From contig CAWGQE010000003.1 in assembly GCA_963824705.1 (NCBI GenBank), positions 682,001 through 746,000 of the forward strand: a stretch of DNA of 64,000 bases. The letters are read 5' to 3'. The notes beneath the pieces were generated by a model that ran no database searches, had not been told where the DNA came from, and saw only the letters and a program-made list of their open reading frames with translations. Both the position numbers and the translations under genes were made by a program. The stretch comes from VRUE01 sp963824705 (lineage in GTDB: Bacteria > Actinomycetota > Thermoleophilia > Solirubrobacterales > 70-9). Positions within the stretch are counted from its first letter, which is position 1, and every line of letters begins with the position of its first letter. Below, piece by piece: positions 24,604 to 33,613 of this stretch.

Positions 24604-24715
24604 GTCACATCCGGCAGGGGTGGAACGTCTTGTACTTTTTCGCTGATGGTTTCCGGGCGTCAGCCGACGGCGATCCACCGAAAAAGTTAAGTGGAACCCC
24701 TGCCGGATGTGACTT
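24602..24715. repeat. Palindromic element family A, copy 3
   Basis: The 19-nt arms (24602-24620, 24697-24715) are perfect reverse complements. The core has TGGAACGTCTTGTACTTTTT and CACCGAAAAAGTTAAGTGGA, almost identical to copy 1. It fills the space between the convergent rhomboid and corrinoid-binding genes and includes the rhomboid stop codon edge. Confidence 0.88.
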
Positions 24716-24720
24716 GGGGG

Positions 24721-25620
24721 TCAGTGTGGTGCCCGCACCTCGGCGAATCCGATGTTCCCCGGCGGGTCGACCAGATCCGGGTGGAGAATGTGGCCGAGCA
24801 GCTCGACCCCGTCGACGAGGCGTGGGCCTGGCCGCGAGAAGGTCGAGGCCGCGTCGACCGCGTAGACGCGGTCGGCACCGAGCTTGGCGATCCAGTCCCA
24901 GTGCTCGATCGCCTGATCGTGGGATTCGCTGACGTACCAGCCGCACGGCATCGCGATCACGACGTCCGGGCCGAGCCCCGAGAGGGCTCCCCAGGCGACT
25001 TCGGGCGACTTCAGCCCGGGCGGTCCGGCGACGTCCTCGCCGCCGGCGATCGAGACCATCTCCGGGATCCAGTGCCCGCCGACGAAAGGCGGGTCGAGCC
25101 ACTCCAGGGCGATCACCCGCGGCGCTCTGGCGCCGCTGACGGCGGCACGGACGCTGGCCAGGCGGCCCTCGAGCTCGGACCGCACGAGGTGCGCCTCGGA
25201 CTCCAGGCCAGTGGCCTCGCCGAGGCGGATCACGTCCTCGAGCATCTCGCCGAGCGTGCTCGGGTCCTGCTGCAGGACCCGGGGCTGGCTCGGCAACCGT
25301 GCCGCGACCTCGAGCACGTCCTCGTAGGAGACGGCGCAGACGTCGCAGATCGCCTGGGTGACGATCAGGTCGGGGGCGAGCTCGGCGAGTCGCTCTTCGT
25401 CCAGCTCATACAGCGCCCGGCCTTCGCCCACCGTCGTCTTCACCGCGGTATCGATCTCGCGGGCGTTGAGACCCTCGCCGAGGACGGTGCGGGTCAGATG
25501 GGGCAGCGCCCGTGCCTGCGCCGGGAAGTCGCACTCGTGGGTCACGGCGACCACGCTGTCGCCCAGGCCGAGGGCGAACAGCATCTCCGTCGCGGATGGA
25601 ACGAGGCTGGCAATGCGCAT
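24721..25620 (-). CDS. Corrinoid/siderophore-binding periplasmic-fold protein (BtuF-like)
   Basis: It starts RIASLVPSATEMLFALGL, the N-terminal block of BtuF-like helical-backbone metal receptors. It continues with VTHECDFP, DLIVTQAICDVCAV, ALEWLDPPFVGGHWIPEM and DVVIAMPCGWY. No signal peptide or lipobox is present and no ABC permease or ATPase lies nearby. The protein may therefore be cytoplasmic and act as a cobalamin scavenger or carrier rather than a transporter component. The ATG three codons inside the longest frame is used. Confidence 0.8.
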   Translation of the reverse strand: MRIASLVPSATEMLFALGLGDSVVAVTHECDFPAQARALPHLTRTVLGEGLNAREIDTAVKTTVGEGRALYELDEERLAELAPDLIVTQAICDVCAVSYEDVLEVAARLPSQPRVLQQDPSTLGEMLEDVIRLGEATGLESEAHLVRSELEGRLASVRAAVSGARAPRVIALEWLDPPFVGGHWIPEMVSIAGGEDVAGPPGLKSPEVAWGALSGLGPDVVIAMPCGWYVSESHDQAIEHWDWIAKLGADRVYAVDAASTFSRPGPRLVDGVELLGHILHPDLVDPPGNIGFAEVRAPH

Positions 25621-25761
25621 GTGGCTCAAATATCGCAGCTACGCGGGAGATTCCCAATCCGTTTGGCCGCTTTGCCGTTCCGCGGTCCGGGAAGCTATAT
25701 TCACCAATTGCCGAATGGCCGAAGACGACCTCCCCCGAAGTACCAGGCCACATAGCCACCG

Positions 25762-27081
25762 ATGAGCGTTCTGCTGCTCGTCCTCCTGCTCCTGCTCGTT
25801 GCCGTCAACGGCTTCTTCGTTGCGGCCGAGTTCGCATTGGTGCGCAGCCGGCGGGGCAAGATCGAACAGCTGGCCGAGGAAGGAGAGAGCGGCGCCGAGA
25901 CCGTGGTCGAACAGCTCGACGAGATCGACGAATCGCTCTCGGCTTGCCAGATCGGGATCACGATCGCCTCGATCGGGATCGGCTTCCTCGGCGAGCCCTC
26001 GCTGGCCAAGCTGCTCGAGCCGATCTTCGGCGGCCTCTCCCACGGCGCCGCGGTCGGCCTCTCGGTCGGCATCGCCTTCGCCCTCGTCACCGCGGTCCAC
26101 ATCAGCATCGGCGAGCAGGTGCCGAAGATGCTGGCGATCAACCAGGCGGAGCGGACCGCGCGCCGCGTCTCCCGCCCGCTCAACTGGTTCCGCCTCGCCA
26201 CGACGCCGCTGACGATGGGATTGAGCGCGATCTCCAACTCGATCGTCCGCCTCTTCGGCGTCGACCCGACCAACATCGACGAGAAGCACACCGCCGAGGA
26301 CCTCAAGCAGATCATCGACAGCTCTCGGGTGGGGGGGACGCTCGACCCCGGCGAGGCGGGGATGCTCGGTGGCGTCTTCCATCTCCACGAGCAGGAGGCG
26401 CGAGAGGTGATGACGCCGATACCGGCGGTGGTCACCGTCGATTCCTCGGAGACCGTGGAGACGGCGCTGCGGCGCTGCGTCACCTCGGGACACACGCGAC
26501 TGGTTGTGATCGAGGATGACAATCCCGACCGGGTCAAGGGGATCGTCCACAACAACAGCCTCGCCCGCCTCTATATGAGCGATGGGCCCGAGGCGCAGAT
26601 CGAGCCGGTCGTGCGCGACGCGGTGATCGTCCCCGAGACCCGCCCGCTAGACGACCTTCTCCATGACCTGCAGGTGCAGCGCACCTCGCTCTCGGTGGTC
26701 GTCGACGAGTACGGCCGTACGGTCGGGATCGTCACTGTCGAGGACATCCTCGAGGAGGTGGTGGGGGAGATCGAGGATGAGACCGACCCGCGCGCCGCGG
26801 CGCTGCGCCAGCTCGCCGGCGGCGAGTGGTTCGTGCGCGGCCACGTCTCGCTCGGCGATCTTGCCGACCGCGGGATCGAGCTGCCGGTCGACAGCGACGC
26901 CTACAACTCGATCGGCGGCTACGTCTTCGGCGAGCTCGGGCGGCTGCCGAAGCGCGGCGACACGATCGTCGCCAACGGCTACACGATCCGGGTCGAGTCG
27001 GTGCGGGAGAACCGCGTCGAGGCGGTGCGGATCAGCAGCACGCCCTCCGGTGCCGGCGATTCCGTCCGCCCCGCGGCCTAG
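25762..27081 (+). CDS. CNNM/HlyC-CorC family transporter-like protein
   Basis: Domain order is DUF21 (CNNM) membrane domain (about 1-190, four helices, with VNGFFVAAEFALVRSRR and TAVHISIGEQVPKMLAI), two CBS domains (about 205-330, ... VMTPIPAVVTVD, VVVDEYGRTVGIVTVEDILEE), and a C-terminal CorC_HlyC domain ending near residue 430. Members are Mg2+ exporters or regulators of divalent cation transport. At 439 residues the length is normal. It appears to be transcribed alone or with the next small gene, 44 bp downstream. Confidence 0.9.
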   Translation: MSVLLLVLLLLLVAVNGFFVAAEFALVRSRRGKIEQLAEEGESGAETVVEQLDEIDESLSACQIGITIASIGIGFLGEPSLAKLLEPIFGGLSHGAAVGLSVGIAFALVTAVHISIGEQVPKMLAINQAERTARRVSRPLNWFRLATTPLTMGLSAISNSIVRLFGVDPTNIDEKHTAEDLKQIIDSSRVGGTLDPGEAGMLGGVFHLHEQEAREVMTPIPAVVTVDSSETVETALRRCVTSGHTRLVVIEDDNPDRVKGIVHNNSLARLYMSDGPEAQIEPVVRDAVIVPETRPLDDLLHDLQVQRTSLSVVVDEYGRTVGIVTVEDILEEVVGEIEDETDPRAAALRQLAGGEWFVRGHVSLGDLADRGIELPVDSDAYNSIGGYVFGELGRLPKRGDTIVANGYTIRVESVRENRVEAVRISSTPSGAGDSVRPAA

Positions 27082-27125
27082 GTTTCCTGAGCAACCCGCG
27101 TTACGCCTAACCCTGGAGGTATCGC

Positions 27126-27353
27126 ATGTGGGTTGTGCGCATGAGCGATAAGCAACTGGAGGTCCTGAGAGCGCTGCTGCGCTCCGAGGAGCATCTCGGA
27201 CCGGCGCTCAAAGGAGCGGTCGAGGCACTCGACCTGGCCCGCTGGGACGACTTGCCCGAGGCCGAGCTCCCCTGGGACGAGATCGAGGCGACCGCCCGTC
27301 GCCAAGGCTGCACTCCCGCAGATGTGATCTGGGACCGCGCTGGCCGGCGTTAG
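27126..27353 (+). CDS. Small conserved-looking protein, function unknown
   Basis: The 75-residue product is acidic and helical, rich in Leu, Glu and Trp, with no membrane segment (MSDKQLEVLRALLRSEEHLG near the start, PEAELPWDEIEATARRQG in the middle). A clear Shine-Dalgarno (CTGGAGG) stands 7 nt before the ATG; a second ATG lies five codons later. No family was recognised. It may be co-transcribed with the CorC-like gene. Confidence 0.6.
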   Translation: MWVVRMSDKQLEVLRALLRSEEHLGPALKGAVEALDLARWDDLPEAELPWDEIEATARRQGCTPADVIWDRAGRR

Positions 27354-27378
27354 TTCCCCAGTGGGCCCTCCAGCACTA

Positions 27379-27423
27379 CCGTAGCAAGGGCTATATATTA
27401 TTTTATTAGTCCGCTATCTACGG
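27379..27423. promoter_or_regulatory. AT-rich tract within a short inverted repeat
   Basis: A 6-nt inverted repeat (CCGTAG at 27379-27384, CTACGG at 27418-27423) encloses a run of almost pure A/T (27391-27409), by far the most AT-rich spot in the window. It lies 15-60 bp upstream of the 307-aa orphan gene and 26 bp after the preceding small gene. A promoter or the binding site of a nucleoid protein is the simplest reading. Confidence 0.4.
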
Positions 27424-27437
27424 AGCCGGAGAGGTCG

Positions 27438-28361
27438 ATGCCAAACGTGACGTCCCAGTCCCTGATGTTCATCCCGCGCCGCAGGCGGATCGGAGGAGCG
27501 GGTTCAACGACTCAGCTGCTCGGGCCGACGACCAACCCGAACCCATCGCCGGTGTGGCACGGCCAGGGCGCGGATCCGTCGATCCTGGTTCGCTATCCGG
27601 ACCCCGACAGCCCGCCGCAGCCCGCCCACTTCGCCTTCTGGAGCGTGCTCGGCTCATCCGACGGCGAGTACACGGTGCGGCCCGACAACCCGACCAACTC
27701 GATCGACGTCAACCTGGATCCAGTCACGGCGATGACCGCGACTGCCTGGTATCTGTTCGCGGGTGGGGGAGGCGGCAACGGTGGCCCTGCCGAGCTCGAG
27801 ACCGATGCGTTTCTCGTCGAGCAGAACAGCTTCGTCGAGCCCACGCCGATCGAAAGCGTCACGCCGGTCGATGCCTGGGACCCGAGCGACGCGCGGGAGT
27901 TTGTGTTCACCGCTGAGTCAGCGGAAATCGAGGCGCAGGACAGCGTGGTCGACCCCGATGAGCATTTCGAGAGGTGGTACGCGCTCGAGGGCGGCGCCAC
28001 GCCCGGCCCCGGCCGTGCGCTGCGTGTTCCGGAGGGCGACTCGGGTATCGCGGTCGCGACCTACCGCGTGCCCCCTGGGACTTCATGGAAGCTGCCGCGT
28101 GAGCCGGAGTTGGTGGCCACGATCGTCGGGGGCGTCGCCCGTGACGGCAACGGCGGGGCGATCATCGGTGGGCACTACCATCCGATCGAACCATGGAGTC
28201 CGTTCCTTGCCGGCTTGTCCGTTTTTTCGGCGGCAAGGTCATTTCGCCCCGAGGAGCGCGCGGCGCTGCAACGCGAGGCGATGCGAGCCATCGCCGCTGA
28301 GGCCGCGCACGTCGAGCGCGAAATCAAGCGCGAGGCCAGGGACGGCGAGAGCAGGGAGTAG
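27438..28361 (+). CDS. Orphan 307-residue protein, function unknown
   Basis: No family was recognised. The N-terminus is basic (FIPRRRRIGGAGSTTQLLG) with no signal peptide. The middle reads like beta-sandwich sequence: SVLGSSDGEYTVRPDNPTN, TATAWYLFAGGGG and REFVFTAESAEIEAQDSVVD. The C-terminal 60 residues are a charged amphipathic helix (ERAALQREAMRAIAAEAAHV). The order resembles a virion or extracellular structural protein more than an enzyme, but this is impression only. A GAGAGG precedes the ATG. Base composition is near that of neighbours apart from the AT-rich tract upstream. Confidence 0.55.
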   Translation: MPNVTSQSLMFIPRRRRIGGAGSTTQLLGPTTNPNPSPVWHGQGADPSILVRYPDPDSPPQPAHFAFWSVLGSSDGEYTVRPDNPTNSIDVNLDPVTAMTATAWYLFAGGGGGNGGPAELETDAFLVEQNSFVEPTPIESVTPVDAWDPSDAREFVFTAESAEIEAQDSVVDPDEHFERWYALEGGATPGPGRALRVPEGDSGIAVATYRVPPGTSWKLPREPELVATIVGGVARDGNGGAIIGGHYHPIEPWSPFLAGLSVFSAARSFRPEERAALQREAMRAIAAEAAHVEREIKREARDGESRE

Positions 28362-28377
28362 AGCGCCCTTTGAGCGG

Positions 28378-29202
28378 TCAGTCGTACGAGTAGAAGCCGG
28401 CGCCGGACTTCCGGCCCAGCTTGCCTTCGCCCGCCATCTGGACCATCAGCCCCGGGGGCTTGTGGGCCGGGTCGGAGGAGTCGGCGTAGAGGGCGTCGCC
28501 GATCGCCTCTGAGACGTCGAGGCCGACGAAGTCGAGAAGCGCGAGCGGGCCCATCGGGTGGCCGGCACCGAGCTTCATGCAGGCATCGACCTCGCCAGCC
28601 TCCATGCCGGTGCGCTCGATCAGCCGTACGGCGTCGAAGAGGTAGGGAAAGAGCAGGCGGTTGACGACGAAGCCCGCTTGGTCGGGGACCTCGACCGCGG
28701 TCTTGCCCATCGCCGCGCACCAGGCGAGCGCTCGCTCGCGGGTCTCCTCGCCGCTGTCGGGGAAGCAGACCTCGACCAGCTTCATCCGCGGCACTGGGTT
28801 GAATACGTGCAGCCCGAAGAGACGGCCGGTGATGTTCGCGGCACCGGCGATCTCGGCGATGCTCAGCGAGGAAGTCGTGGTGGCGAGATCGGCGTCGGGG
28901 CAGGCTTCGGCGACGGCACTCAGCACCTCGGCCTTCGGCTCGACCTCCTCGATCACCGCCTCGACGACGATGTCGCACTCGGAGAGGTCCTTGGGGTCGG
29001 TCGTGACCCGCAGCCGCGAAGGCTCGGCCCCCTCGATCTTGGCGCAGGCGGCAACGACTTTCTCCTCCGCCCGCCAGGCGGAAGCCTCGCTGCGAGCCAG
29101 CAAGATCGTGTCGCCGGTGATCGTAGCCACAGCAGCTAAGCCGGTAGCTATTGCTCCGCTTCCAGCTATCCCCGGCGCCTCATATCCCGTGTTCCCGCTC
29201 AT
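28378..29202 (-). CDS. 3-hydroxyacyl-CoA (3-hydroxybutyryl-CoA) dehydrogenase
   Basis: It oxidises L-3-hydroxyacyl-CoA with NAD. Recognisable blocks are DIVVEAVIEEVEPKAEVL, TTTSSLSIAEIAG, GLHVFNPVPRMKLVEV (catalytic His), PDQAGFVVNRLLFPYLFDAV and GHPMGPLALLDFVGLD. The dinucleotide-binding loop is unusual: GIAGSGAIATGLA keeps two of the three glycines of GxGxxG, with Ala in the third position. A longer frame extends to 29343 but those codons lie in a palindromic element, so the ATG at 29202 is preferred. It is divergent from the thiolase gene. Confidence 0.87.
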   Translation of the reverse strand: MSGNTGYEAPGIAGSGAIATGLAAVATITGDTILLARSEASAWRAEEKVVAACAKIEGAEPSRLRVTTDPKDLSECDIVVEAVIEEVEPKAEVLSAVAEACPDADLATTTSSLSIAEIAGAANITGRLFGLHVFNPVPRMKLVEVCFPDSGEETRERALAWCAAMGKTAVEVPDQAGFVVNRLLFPYLFDAVRLIERTGMEAGEVDACMKLGAGHPMGPLALLDFVGLDVSEAIGDALYADSSDPAHKPPGLMVQMAGEGKLGRKSGAGFYSYD

Positions 29203-29229
29203 CTGAGGACGGGTTCCTATCACGTGGCC

Positions 29230-29335
29230 CCTCGCGCGGGTGGCGCGGCGGCGGGGGACCCCCATAGCGGAGGGCGCGCGAAGCGCGTCCGAGCACATGG
29301 GGGAGGGTCGCCGTGGCAGGACCCGCGCGCCGAGG
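29230..29335. repeat. Palindromic element family E, copy 2
   Basis: The outer arms begin CCTCGCGCGGGT and end ACCCGCGCGCCGAGG, and an inner stem pairs the GGGGGACCCCCAT region with ATGGGGGAGGGTC. The blocks GGGTGGCGCGG and GTGGCAGGACCC match copy 1 at the rlmB end. Pairing is less perfect than in families A and B. It occupies the divergent intergenic region between the hydroxyacyl-CoA dehydrogenase and thiolase. Confidence 0.65.
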
Positions 29336-29342
29336 GCTACCA

Positions 29343-29362
29343 TTGACTGACCAGTCGATCAA
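29343..29362. promoter_or_regulatory. TetR-type operator upstream of thiolase
   Basis: The palindrome TTGACTGACCAGTCGATCAA fits TTGA-N2-GAC-N2-GTC-N2-TCAA. It lies 12 bp before the thiolase ATG and after a divergent beta-oxidation gene. A nearly identical site precedes the acyl-CoA dehydrogenase at 39730. Sites of this shape are bound by TetR-family fatty-acid regulators (FadR or PaaR type); no such regulator gene is in the window. Confidence 0.65.
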
Positions 29363-29374
29363 CGGAGGGCTCGG

Positions 29375-30555
<1,181 letters not shown>

Positions 30556-30559
<4 letters not shown>

Positions 30560-30655
30560 GGCGGTCTGACCGGCGCATATCTGCGTCATCGGTCGCTCGC
30601 GTGCAGAGCACGCCACGCTCCCTCTTCCTTGATCTGCTTGGTCGGACCGCCTCAG
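30556..30655. repeat. Palindromic element family C, copy 1
   Basis: The 16-nt arms (30556-30571, 30640-30655) pair with one G-T mismatch. The 68-nt core is nearly identical to that at 60092-60160, including CGGCGCATATCTGCGTC, GGTCGCTCGCGTGCAGAGCA and CGCCACGCTCCCT. The left arm contains the thiolase stop codon. The arms of the two copies share only the innermost CTGACC/GGTC-like end. Confidence 0.88.
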
Positions 30656-30701
30656 ACGGAGATAGATTGAGGCCCTCGTGCCAGTCGAACGGAGGAGCCT
30701 C

Positions 30702-31184
30702 TTGAGCAAGCGATTTTTCGTGCCCTTTGCCGCTGTCCTGGCTAGTGCCCTGCTCGTCGTCGGCTGTGGCAGCAGCGACGACGGCAGCACCGATACCACC
30801 AGCGCTCTGACCAAGCAGCAGTTCATTGCGCAGGCCGACGCGATCTGCAAGCAGGGCAACAAGAAAATCGAAGAAGGGTTCGAATCCTTCGACGAACAGA
30901 ACGGCATTCCCAAGAACCAGGAACCGAGCAAGGCGCAGGGGAAGGAAATCGTCGAAACGGTGATCGTCCCCAGCATCCACTCCCAGGCCGAAGGGATTCG
31001 GGCGCTGGGCTTCCCAAGCGGGGACGAGGACGAACTCTCGGCCATGCTCGACTCGTTGGACGAAGCCGTCGAAGAAGCGGAAGAAGACCCCGAAGCTCTC
31101 TTTGCCGCCAAGTCGGACCCGTTCGCCAAGCCGAACGAACTGGCGCAGGAATACGGCCTCAAGACCTGCGGCGACGAAGAATAG
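30702..31184 (+). CDS. Secreted lipoprotein of unknown function
   Basis: A basic N-terminus (SKRFF), hydrophobic core and lipobox (LLVVGC) mark a lipoprotein anchored at the Cys near residue 22, followed by a Ser/Thr/Asp-rich linker. The mature part is helical and very acidic (KIEEGFESFDEQNG, EDELSAMLDSLDEAVEEAEE) and is of a type common in Thermoleophilia. A TTG start at 30702 with GGAGGAG upstream fits the signal peptide best; an in-frame GTG at 30678 adds eight residues. A strong hairpin ends the unit. Confidence 0.72.
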   Translation: MSKRFFVPFAAVLASALLVVGCGSSDDGSTDTTSALTKQQFIAQADAICKQGNKKIEEGFESFDEQNGIPKNQEPSKAQGKEIVETVIVPSIHSQAEGIRALGFPSGDEDELSAMLDSLDEAVEEAEEDPEALFAAKSDPFAKPNELAQEYGLKTCGDEE

Positions 31185-31203
31185 GCGCCGCCTGAGCGCA
31201 ACG

Positions 31204-31233
31204 GAGGCGCCTGGCTGCTCAGCCAGGCGCCTC
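31204..31233. terminator. Hairpin terminator after the lipoprotein gene
   Basis: Perfect 14-nt arms (GAGGCGCCTGGCTG at 31204-31217, CAGCCAGGCGCCTC at 31220-31233) with a 2-nt loop form a very stable stem 20 bp after the lipoprotein stop. The tail is CTATATGC with no U run, as in the I-shaped terminators common in Actinobacteria. Confidence 0.65.
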
Positions 31234-31249
31234 TATATGCTGCTTCTCG

Positions 31250-32428
31250 ATGGACCTGACGCTGTCGCCATCGGAGGAGCAGTTCCGCGACGAGGTTCGC
31301 GCCTGGATCGAGGAGAACCATCCGGGCCCCGAGCCCGAGGCCGGCCTCGAGGAGGTCATGGCCTTCCGCACCGAGTGGCAGGGCAAGCTGCACGAGGCCG
31401 GGTGGGCCGGGATCTCCTGGCCGAAGGAGTACGGCGGCCGTGGCGCGACGCTGATCGAGCAGGCGATCTTCGTCGGCGAGGCGGCGCGCCAGGAAGCCCC
31501 AAGCCCGGCCAACGTGCTCGGCCTGGCGATGGGCGGACCGGTAGTGATCGCCCACGGCACCGACGAGCAGAAGCAGCGCTACCTGGAGCCGATCCTCACC
31601 GCCGAGGAGATCTGGTGCCAGGGCTTCTCCGAGCCGGAGTCGGGCTCCGATCTCGCCTCGCTGAAGACGAAGGCGGTCAAGAACGGCGACGAATGGGTCG
31701 TCACCGGGCAGAAGGTCTGGACGACCTTCGCCCAGTACGCCAAGTGGTGCATGCTCGTCGCCCGCACCGACCCCGACGCCCCCAAGCACAAGGGCCTCAC
31801 CTACTTCCTGATGGACATGGACCAGCCCGGCGTGGAAGCCAAACCGCTGGTCCAGATAACCGGCGAGGGCGAGTTCAACGAGGTCTTCATCGAGGAAGCG
31901 CGGATTCCCGACGCCAACGTGGTCGGCGGCGTCGGCAACGGCTGGTCGGTCGCGATCACGACGCTGATGAACGAGCGCGCCGGCCTCGCCTTTGGCGCGA
32001 TCTCGCAGATCGCCAACAACCTCAAGAAGCTGACCGAGCTGGCGCGGGAGACGCGCGTCAACGGCGGTACGGCCGCTGAGGACCCGATCGTCCGCGACCG
32101 GCTCGCCCAGCTCCATATCGAGGCCGAGACGATGCGGCTGAATGCCTACCGCGGTCTGACCAAGACGATGCAGTCGGGCATTCCCGGCCCCGAGGGATCG
32201 CTTGGCAAGTGGCAGTGGGCCGACATCAACCAGCGGATCGCCGAGCTGGCGCTCGACATCGAGGGTGCCTACGCGCCGCTCGACCGCGGCGCCGAGCACG
32301 CCGTCGCCAACGGCGCCTGGCAGTACAGCTTCCTGCGCTCGCGCGCCAACTCGATCGAGGGCGGCACCACCGACATCCTCAAGAACATCATCGCCGAGCG
32401 GGTGCTCGGCCTGCCGAGGATGAGATAG
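31250..32428 (+). CDS. Acyl-CoA dehydrogenase
   Basis: An FAD-dependent dehydrogenase of acyl-CoA esters. The N-terminal helical domain begins MDLTLSPSEEQFRDEVRAW. The FAD-binding middle has WCQGFSEPESGSDLASLKT and WVVTGQKVWTTFAQYA, and the C-terminal domain ends RSRANSIEGGTTDILKNIIA. At 392 residues it is normal length. It is followed 17 bp later by a second, different acyl-CoA dehydrogenase; such pairs often form heteromers on steroid or branched acyl-CoA substrates in Actinobacteria, which is an inference here. Confidence 0.92.
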   Translation: MDLTLSPSEEQFRDEVRAWIEENHPGPEPEAGLEEVMAFRTEWQGKLHEAGWAGISWPKEYGGRGATLIEQAIFVGEAARQEAPSPANVLGLAMGGPVVIAHGTDEQKQRYLEPILTAEEIWCQGFSEPESGSDLASLKTKAVKNGDEWVVTGQKVWTTFAQYAKWCMLVARTDPDAPKHKGLTYFLMDMDQPGVEAKPLVQITGEGEFNEVFIEEARIPDANVVGGVGNGWSVAITTLMNERAGLAFGAISQIANNLKKLTELARETRVNGGTAAEDPIVRDRLAQLHIEAETMRLNAYRGLTKTMQSGIPGPEGSLGKWQWADINQRIAELALDIEGAYAPLDRGAEHAVANGAWQYSFLRSRANSIEGGTTDILKNIIAERVLGLPRMR

Positions 32429-32445
32429 GGCCTAGGAGCTTCCTT

Positions 32446-33570
32446 ATGTACTTTGACCTCACCGACGAGCAGCAGGCGATCAAGTCGACCGCCCACGACT
32501 TTCTCGCCGCCCGCTACAAATCGGAGCGGATCCGCGAGCTGGCTGGGAGCGAGAACGGCTTCGAGCAGTCCGACTGGGACGAGATGGCCGAGCTCGGCTG
32601 GCCGGGACTGGCCCTGCCGGAGGAGTGGGGAGGACAGGGCCTCGGCGTCGTCGACCTCGCCGTCCTCTTCGAGGAGATGGGCTACGCGCTTGCCCCCTCG
32701 CCACTGCTCTCGACGACGCTCGTCGGCCTGGCGCTGACCCACTGCGCCTCCGACGACCAGCGCGAGCGCTACCTGCGGCCGCTTGCCGTCGGCGAGAAGC
32801 GTGGCGCACCCGCACTCTGGGACGCCGGCTCGCCCGGCAACCCCGGTGCCTTCGCCATGGAGGCCAAGGCCGGCGGGGACGGGGTCGTCCTCGACGGCGA
32901 GAAGGTGCTCGCGCCCGATGCGGCCTTGGCCGACTTCTTCGTCGTCGCCACCTCCGACGGCAAGCGCCACCTGGTGGACAGCGGCGCCGATGGTGTGACC
33001 GTCACCGCGGAACCGTCGATCGACCTGACCCGCCGCCTCTACTCGGTTCGCTTCGAGGGCGTCGAGGTCGCCGCGGCGGACACGATGCCTGCCGAGGGCG
33101 CCGACTACTTCCCGGTCTTCTTCCGCATCTGCGTCGCGATTGCCGCCGAGTCGACCGGCATCGCGCAGCGGACGATGGAGATGGCCGTCGAGTACGCCAA
33201 AGACCGCCAGCAGTTCGGCCGCCCGATCGGTGCCTACCAGGCGGTTTCTCACCGTTGTGCCCAGATGCTGCTCGAGACCGAGAACGCCCGCTCCGCCGTC
33301 TACGGCGCCGCCTGGGCCGCCGACGCCGAGCCCGACTCGCTGCCGCTCGCCGCCTCGATGGCGAAGGCCTACGCCTCCGATGCCGGCTGGCGGGTGCCGG
33401 ACGCCTCGATCCAGGTGCACGGCGGGATCGGCTTCACCTGGGAGCACGACCTCCACTTCTTCCTCAAGCGCGGCAAGGCGAACGCGGCGATGTTCGGCAC
33501 GGCGAGCTGGCACCGCGACCGGGTTGCCGACCAGGTCCTCGCCGAGCAGCCCGCTGCGGTCGAGGTTTGA
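32446..33570 (+). CDS. Acyl-CoA dehydrogenase (second of a pair)
   Basis: It starts MYFDLTDEQQAIKSTAHDFL and contains LGWPGLALPEEWGGQGLGVV, AAESTGIAQRTMEMAVEYA, RQQFGRPIGAYQAVSHRCA and IQVHGGIGFTWEHDLHFFLK, all acyl-CoA dehydrogenase blocks. The middle FAD-binding region is degenerate (no WVVTG-like motif). This is as seen in the subunit that lacks the full flavin site in alpha2beta2 FadE enzymes. The ATG at 32446 follows the upstream gene by 17 bp, so the pair is probably co-expressed. Confidence 0.88.
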   Translation: MYFDLTDEQQAIKSTAHDFLAARYKSERIRELAGSENGFEQSDWDEMAELGWPGLALPEEWGGQGLGVVDLAVLFEEMGYALAPSPLLSTTLVGLALTHCASDDQRERYLRPLAVGEKRGAPALWDAGSPGNPGAFAMEAKAGGDGVVLDGEKVLAPDAALADFFVVATSDGKRHLVDSGADGVTVTAEPSIDLTRRLYSVRFEGVEVAAADTMPAEGADYFPVFFRICVAIAAESTGIAQRTMEMAVEYAKDRQQFGRPIGAYQAVSHRCAQMLLETENARSAVYGAAWAADAEPDSLPLAASMAKAYASDAGWRVPDASIQVHGGIGFTWEHDLHFFLKRGKANAAMFGTASWHRDRVADQVLAEQPAAVEV

Positions 33571-33613
33571 GTCGCTATCCGTACCTAACCTCGACCGCGG
33601 GGCGGTTGAGGGT

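Noticed and set aside
28378..29343. Longer N-terminus of the 3-hydroxyacyl-CoA dehydrogenase up to 29343
   Set aside because: The extra 47 codons lie in a family E palindrome and are Arg/Pro-rich; the family starts near the ATG at 29202.
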